From an uncultured Planctomycetaceae bacterium (GTDB taxonomy: Bacteria > Planctomycetota > Planctomycetia > Planctomycetales > Planctomycetaceae), in assembly GCA_903921605.1 (NCBI GenBank), contig CAIXQV010000966.1:1-10339 (forward strand): a stretch of 10,339 nucleotides of DNA, given 5' to 3'. The notes beneath the pieces were generated by a model, which searched no databases, was not told the DNA's origin, and saw nothing but the letters and a program-made list of their open reading frames with translations. The translations under genes and the position numbers were made by a program. Position 1 is the stretch's first letter, and every line of letters begins with the position of its first letter. Of the stretch, positions 6,753-10,339 are shown piece after piece.

Positions 6753-9700
6753 ATGCCGCAGCGAAACGTCTCTGTACTTGCGAGATTGATGATTCTCTGT
6801 CTGACGCTCTTTGCGACGCCATTAGCTCACGCTGATGATATTGCGACGCCGTGGGAGCAGTCGTATGACGGCACCAACGCAACTGGCTCGCACGTGCTGG
6901 GGTTGTGGAAGTTTGATTCCGAAGACGGCGTTGATTCCTCGGGAAAGAATCCCAAAGGAGAAATCCGCAATGGACGATTGGCTTCCGACGGGAAATACGG
7001 CGGTGCTTTGGAGTCGTTTGCGGGATATCCGGAAGCCGATCAGTCTCACGGCTTCGTTGTCGCTAATTCACCGCGTCTGTCGCCCGGCGGAGCGTTCACA
7101 CTCGAATTGTGGATCAAGCCCAAACCAGAATTCGAACATCGCGACTGGTCGGTGTTGATCGATAAGAAATACGCGGGTCATGATGACTATCAGTTGTCGA
7201 TTGGAGCAGCCGATGGCAAACAAGAGCGGCAACTGACTTTGTCCCTGGGCTTTTCTTCTGAGTCCCAGAACTTCCTTTCCGAACCCGCCGCGTTCGTGAT
7301 TGATGAATGGGTTCACGTGGCCGCCACTTACGATGGCAAAGGGAAGGTTCGTTTCTTCCGCAATGGGGAATCACTCGGTGGCGCCGATGCTCCTGGGCGA
7401 GGCGCGATCTCGGCGGGTTCACTAGCCCTTTCAATCGGCGATCGACTGGGCAGCAGTTTTCCGGGCTTTCCGGGTTACATCGATGAAGTCCGACTGACCA
7501 GCGGCGTTCGTGAATTCGGACAGGTTCGCATTCAGTCTGACTGGCCTCGAAAGGCTTTCGTGAGATTTGAGCCCGCTCCAAAGTGGAACGCGTCGATTCG
7601 TAATCTAAGCCCTAAACCCATCACCGGAGCTACGTTGCAGGCCATCATCGAAGGCCACGCCGTTCAGCAGGCTGCGTTGCCGGAGATTGCTCCTGGCTCT
7701 GTTCACATTGCGGAGTTTACGTTCGATACAGCTCTTCGCCCCGATACATATCCCGTGATGCTGAACGTGACAGTTCCCGGTGAGCCGTCACGACAGTTCA
7801 CAGAGACCACGACGATTCATCTGGTTCCTCGTCAATTGCCGCACAAAATGCCGGTCGTGATGTGGGGCATCGGCGGCGTGACGGATGTTGTCACAGAACT
7901 GCCGCGGCTGAAGCAGATCGGCTTTACTCATTGCCTTGGCGGGGAAGTAGATTACAAAGCGGCGACCTCGACAGACGTTCCGGTTTCGATGTTAAGTCCG
8001 GAACGTGTTCCCGCAGCGATCGATATGCTGGATGCATCGCTGGTCAATGATTTTCGAGTTCTTGCAGCGACGTCGCCCTCGTACTTCGCCGGTTATCTGA
8101 CGGAACACTTGCAGGTCGATCGAGAAGGCAAGACTTACAAACGCGAAGCTTTGACTCCGAACGTTCCCAAAGTGCTGAAAGCATTCGAAATGGCTGGCGC
8201 GTCAATCGCGAAGACCTATGCAGATCATCCAGCGTTTGAAGGAGTGCTGGCGAACTCAGAAATCCGCGATGAGAGCGAAGTGTCGTTCTCTGAGTCTGAT
8301 CTCGCGGCTTATCGTCAGGCGTTCGGTCCAACGGCCGAGTTTCCGGAGTGGGTCACGTCGAAGTATCCTCCAAGTTATACAACTCTGAAGGACTTTCCTT
8401 CCGATCGAGTCATCCCGGAGGATCATCCGCAACTGCAGTTTTATCGCTGGTGGTGGTCAATCGGTGATGGATGGAACGCCGCTCATTCGGCTGTGCATCG
8501 AGGCATGCATTCGCAGTCGCAGCGGAAGGACTTGTGGTCGTTTAATGATCCGGTTGTGCGTTGTCCTCCTTTGTGGGGCAGCGGCGGGGAAGTGGATGTT
8601 TTGTCACAGTGGACGTACACCGATCCGGATCCTCTGCGAATGTCTTTGCCGGTTGATGAGCTGTTTGCCATGGCCGGAGGACGTCAGCCTGCGGCGCGAG
8701 TGATGAAGATGACTCAGCTCTTCTGGTATCGCTCCACCACAGCGCCTGCGGAGAAGTCACCGCGTGATGGAGACTCCCCGGCGAAGTGGGCAGACAAGGA
8801 TCCGAACACGAGTTTCTTCTCGATTCATCCCCATCATCTTCGTGAAGCCTTCTGGACGAAGATCGCTCGGCCGGTTGAAGGCATCATGTATCACGGCTGG
8901 AGTTCACTGGTGCCCACTGACGGCAGCCACGCTTACAAGTACACGCATCCTCAGTTGCAGCATGAGCTGACTCGACTGATTCACGATGTCGTGCAGCCCC
9001 TGGGACCGGCATTGCGTCAGGTTCCGGCGGCGAAGAGTGATGTAGCGTTTCTGGAAAGCTTCACGACCTTTGCCTTTACTTCGAAAAGCACGTGGGGATA
9101 TGCCGGCGGCTGGCAGTCAGATGTCTACTTTGCCTTGCAACATGCTCATTTGCAGCCGGAAGTGATTTATGAACAACATGTGCTGCGTGATGGGCTCAAG
9201 GATTACAAGGTTCTGGTTCTCTCCGACTGCGAAGTTCTGACTCAGCCAGTGGTCGACGAGATCCATGCGTTCCAGAAGTTGGGCGGTATCGTGATCGGTG
9301 ATTCGAACCTGTGTCCGGCCATCAAGGCGGATTTCAAGCTGGTGCCGTTTCGACGTCAGAAAGACGCAGCTGCCGATAAAGCTCAGTTACTGAAACTGGC
9401 GGCGGAGATTCGTGACTTACTGGACGCTCGATATCAGCGAGTTGTTGAGACCACATCACCAAACGTGGTTCCTCATCGTCGCCGTGCCGGTTCAGCCGAC
9501 TACGTTTTTCTGGTCAACGATGCGCGTGAACCTGGCGACTATGTGGGCCAGTATGGACTGGTTCACGAACAAGGCATCCCGACAACAGCCGACGTGCGAC
9601 TGAACTCGAACGCAGCCGCCGTCTACGATCTGGTGACTCATCAGGCTGTTCCGTTTCGGCGTGATTCAGCCACTGGAGATTTGATAATCCCGGTCACACT

Positions 9701-10040
9701 GGGCCCGTGTGATGGCAAACTGCTGATGGCTGTCGAAAAGCCAATCTCGAAAGCCTCTGTGACAGGCGCTGATGAGATCGCTCGTGGAGCGCAGTGGACG
9801 GGTGACATGCAGATACAGGACGCCGATGATCAGCCAGTTAATGCGGTGATCCCGGTTCACGTTGAGGTGTTCGATGCGGAAGGGCGACTTTCTGAATTCA
9901 GCGGCTATCACGCTACGATAGAAGGGCGTCTGACGGTGACGCTGGATATCGCCTCAAACGATCAGCAAGGTGTCTGGGAAGTGCGTGTTCAGGAGTTGGC
10001 CTCAGGTCAACGAACACAGCATTTCTTTCGCGTCAAATAG
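6753..10040 (+). CDS. Secreted LamG-domain protein with a glycoside hydrolase (GH42/clan GH-A)-like region
   Basis: This 1095-residue protein is probably exported. A Sec signal peptide spans residues 1-27 (basic start, hydrophobic core LMILCLTLFATPL, AHA before the cut). Residues about 45-255 are a LamG/concanavalin-like jelly roll (GLWKFDSEDGVDSSGK, FTLELWIKPK, EWVHVAATYDGKGKVRFFRNG, GYIDEVRLTSG). A beta domain (about 265-360) follows, then a likely barrel (about 365-750) with HPAFEGVLANSEIRDES, where Glu503 resembles the acid of clan GH-A although the usual Asn-Glu pair reads Asn-Ser-Glu. Residues about 760-860 (ALQHAHLQPEVIYEQ, DYKVLVLSD, FQKLGGIVIGD) resemble the flavodoxin-like middle domain of GH42 beta-galactosidases. 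A beta region and a C-terminal Ig/macroglobulin-like domain (about 1015-1095) end it. A nucleophile Glu is not evident. The likely role is binding or cleaving a polysaccharide; substrate unknown. Transcribed alone, divergent from the CheB/CheR gene. The LamG call is firm, the enzyme call moderate. Confidence 0.85.
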   Translation: MPQRNVSVLARLMILCLTLFATPLAHADDIATPWEQSYDGTNATGSHVLGLWKFDSEDGVDSSGKNPKGEIRNGRLASDGKYGGALESFAGYPEADQSHGFVVANSPRLSPGGAFTLELWIKPKPEFEHRDWSVLIDKKYAGHDDYQLSIGAADGKQERQLTLSLGFSSESQNFLSEPAAFVIDEWVHVAATYDGKGKVRFFRNGESLGGADAPGRGAISAGSLALSIGDRLGSSFPGFPGYIDEVRLTSGVREFGQVRIQSDWPRKAFVRFEPAPKWNASIRNLSPKPITGATLQAIIEGHAVQQAALPEIAPGSVHIAEFTFDTALRPDTYPVMLNVTVPGEPSRQFTETTTIHLVPRQLPHKMPVVMWGIGGVTDVVTELPRLKQIGFTHCLGGEVDYKAATSTDVPVSMLSPERVPAAIDMLDASLVNDFRVLAATSPSYFAGYLTEHLQVDREGKTYKREALTPNVPKVLKAFEMAGASIAKTYADHPAFEGVLANSEIRDESEVSFSESDLAAYRQAFGPTAEFPEWVTSKYPPSYTTLKDFPSDRVIPEDHPQLQFYRWWWSIGDGWNAAHSAVHRGMHSQSQRKDLWSFNDPVVRCPPLWGSGGEVDVLSQWTYTDPDPLRMSLPVDELFAMAGGRQPAARVMKMTQLFWYRSTTAPAEKSPRDGDSPAKWADKDPNTSFFSIHPHHLREAFWTKIARPVEGIMYHGWSSLVPTDGSHAYKYTHPQLQHELTRLIHDVVQPLGPALRQVPAAKSDVAFLESFTTFAFTSKSTWGYAGGWQSDVYFALQHAHLQPEVIYEQHVLRDGLKDYKVLVLSDCEVLTQPVVDEIHAFQKLGGIVIGDSNLCPAIKADFKLVPFRRQKDAAADKAQLLKLAAEIRDLLDARYQRVVETTSPNVVPHRRRAGSADYVFLVNDAREPGDYVGQYGLVHEQGIPTTADVRLNSNAAAVYDLVTHQAVPFRRDSATGDLIIPVTLGPCDGKLLMAVEKPISKASVTGADEIARGAQWTGDMQIQDADDQPVNAVIPVHVEVFDAEGRLSEFSGYHATIEGRLTVTLDIASNDQQGVWEVRVQELASGQRTQHFFRVK

Positions 10041-10043
10041 ATA

Positions 10044-10077
10044 GGCTCCAGTGCAATAGAAGACTGCGTTTGGAGCC
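10044..10077 (+). terminator. Possible terminator hairpin after the secreted-protein gene
   Basis: GGCTCCA (10044-10050) and TGGAGCC (10071-10077) are perfect seven-base inverted repeats a few bases after the TAG stop. The loop is 20 bases and may be shortened by a GCA/TGC pairing. No T-run follows, so intrinsic termination is uncertain. Confidence 0.4.
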
Positions 10078-10158
10078 AAACTGCGCAGCGACATGTTTGA
10101 AGAGTCGGAATCATCGAAGTTGCGTTTTGATTAATGTTCGCCGCGTGAACGAAGTCCC

Positions 10159-10205
10159 TTCTCCCCCTTGGGGGGTAAGGTGGCCGATAGGCCGGATGAG
10201 GGGGT
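10159..10205. repeat. C-run/G-run palindromic intergenic element
   Basis: The element has CCCCC-TT-GGGGGG at 10163-10175, then GGCC-GATA-GGCC at 10182-10193, then GATGAGGGGGT up to 10205. Two small hairpins followed by a G-run is the layout of dispersed intergenic palindromes seen in many bacterial genomes. It lies between two converging genes, where it could also serve as a terminator. Copy number cannot be judged from one window. Confidence 0.6.
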
Positions 10206-10228
10206 GATATGCCGCTGTCCAGCTAATG

Positions 10229-10339
10229 TCAATTCTTCTGAGCGTACTCGATCCGCAGCCGTTTGTAATAACCAGAATGCCATGTGGGAGAGGTTCCGAT
10301 CAGCCACGGACTGCTCACATGGCTGGGTACTTTTGAATC
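10229..10339 (-). CDS. C-terminal end of an unrecognised protein (partial, runs off right edge)
   Basis: A frame open from the right edge encodes 36 residues and ends in TGA at 10229-10231. It reads DSKVPSHVSSPWLIGTSP and continues through WHSGYYKRLRIEYAQKN. The aromatic and basic content looks protein-like, and the frame stops about 25 bases before the palindromic element, as a real gene end would. It would converge with the secreted-protein gene. I do not recognise the family. A second minus-strand frame is also open here but runs through the palindromic element to about 10132, which makes it less convincing. The evidence is thin because so little of the gene is visible. Confidence 0.4.
   Translation of the reverse strand, partial: DSKVPSHVSSPWLIGTSPTWHSGYYKRLRIEYAQKN

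Noticed and set aside
6564..10069. Repeated GAAGACTGCGT at about 6564 and 10059
   Set aside because: Two copies of 11 bases flank the secreted-protein gene in direct orientation, but the match does not extend, so it is too weak to call target-site duplication or a mobile unit boundary.

Overview
The window most likely comes from a Planctomycetota chromosome. This is an inference from gene style, not from a marker gene: base composition is a little above half GC by eye, signalling proteins are very long and rich in PAS domains, there is a CheB-CheR-PAS fusion, there is a large secreted LamG-type protein, and palindromic elements lie between genes. No rRNA, tRNA, CRISPR array, transposase or phage gene was seen.

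Layout. Positions 1-2971, minus strand, hold a hybrid sensor histidine kinase: four PAS domains, HisKA, HATPase_c, then a C-terminal receiver that runs off the left edge. Its reading frame is broken once, inside the second PAS domain near 2366, so it appears as an N-terminal piece (2315-2971) and a C-terminal piece (1 to about 2318-2366). Positions 2972-3269 are intergenic, with four spaced GTCA motifs, a 22-base-arm stem-loop and a 16-base perfect palindrome. Positions 3270-6299, minus strand, encode a 1009-residue CheB-CheR-coiled coil-PAS-PAS protein with no receiver domain and no kinase domain. Positions 6300-6752 form a divergent intergenic region. Positions 6753-10040, plus strand, encode a 1095-residue exported protein with an N-terminal LamG-like domain, a middle region resembling GH42/clan GH-A glycoside hydrolases, and C-terminal beta domains. 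Positions 10041-10228 hold a possible terminator and a C-run/G-run palindromic element. The right edge probably clips the C-terminus of another minus-strand gene (10229-10339).

How the genes may work together. The two minus-strand signalling genes point the same way and both sense through PAS domains. The CheB/CheR protein has intact methylesterase and methyltransferase motifs but no phosphoryl-transfer domain, while the kinase next to it has a full His-to-Asp relay. A shared pathway is plausible, but the roughly 300-base gap with a hairpin argues against a tight operon. The divergently transcribed secreted protein looks like a polysaccharide-acting enzyme or binding protein. A regulatory link to the signalling genes is only a guess from position.

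Nothing here is clearly a new system. The points most worth checking are the frameshifted kinase, the unclassified GH-like secreted protein, and the intergenic palindromes.
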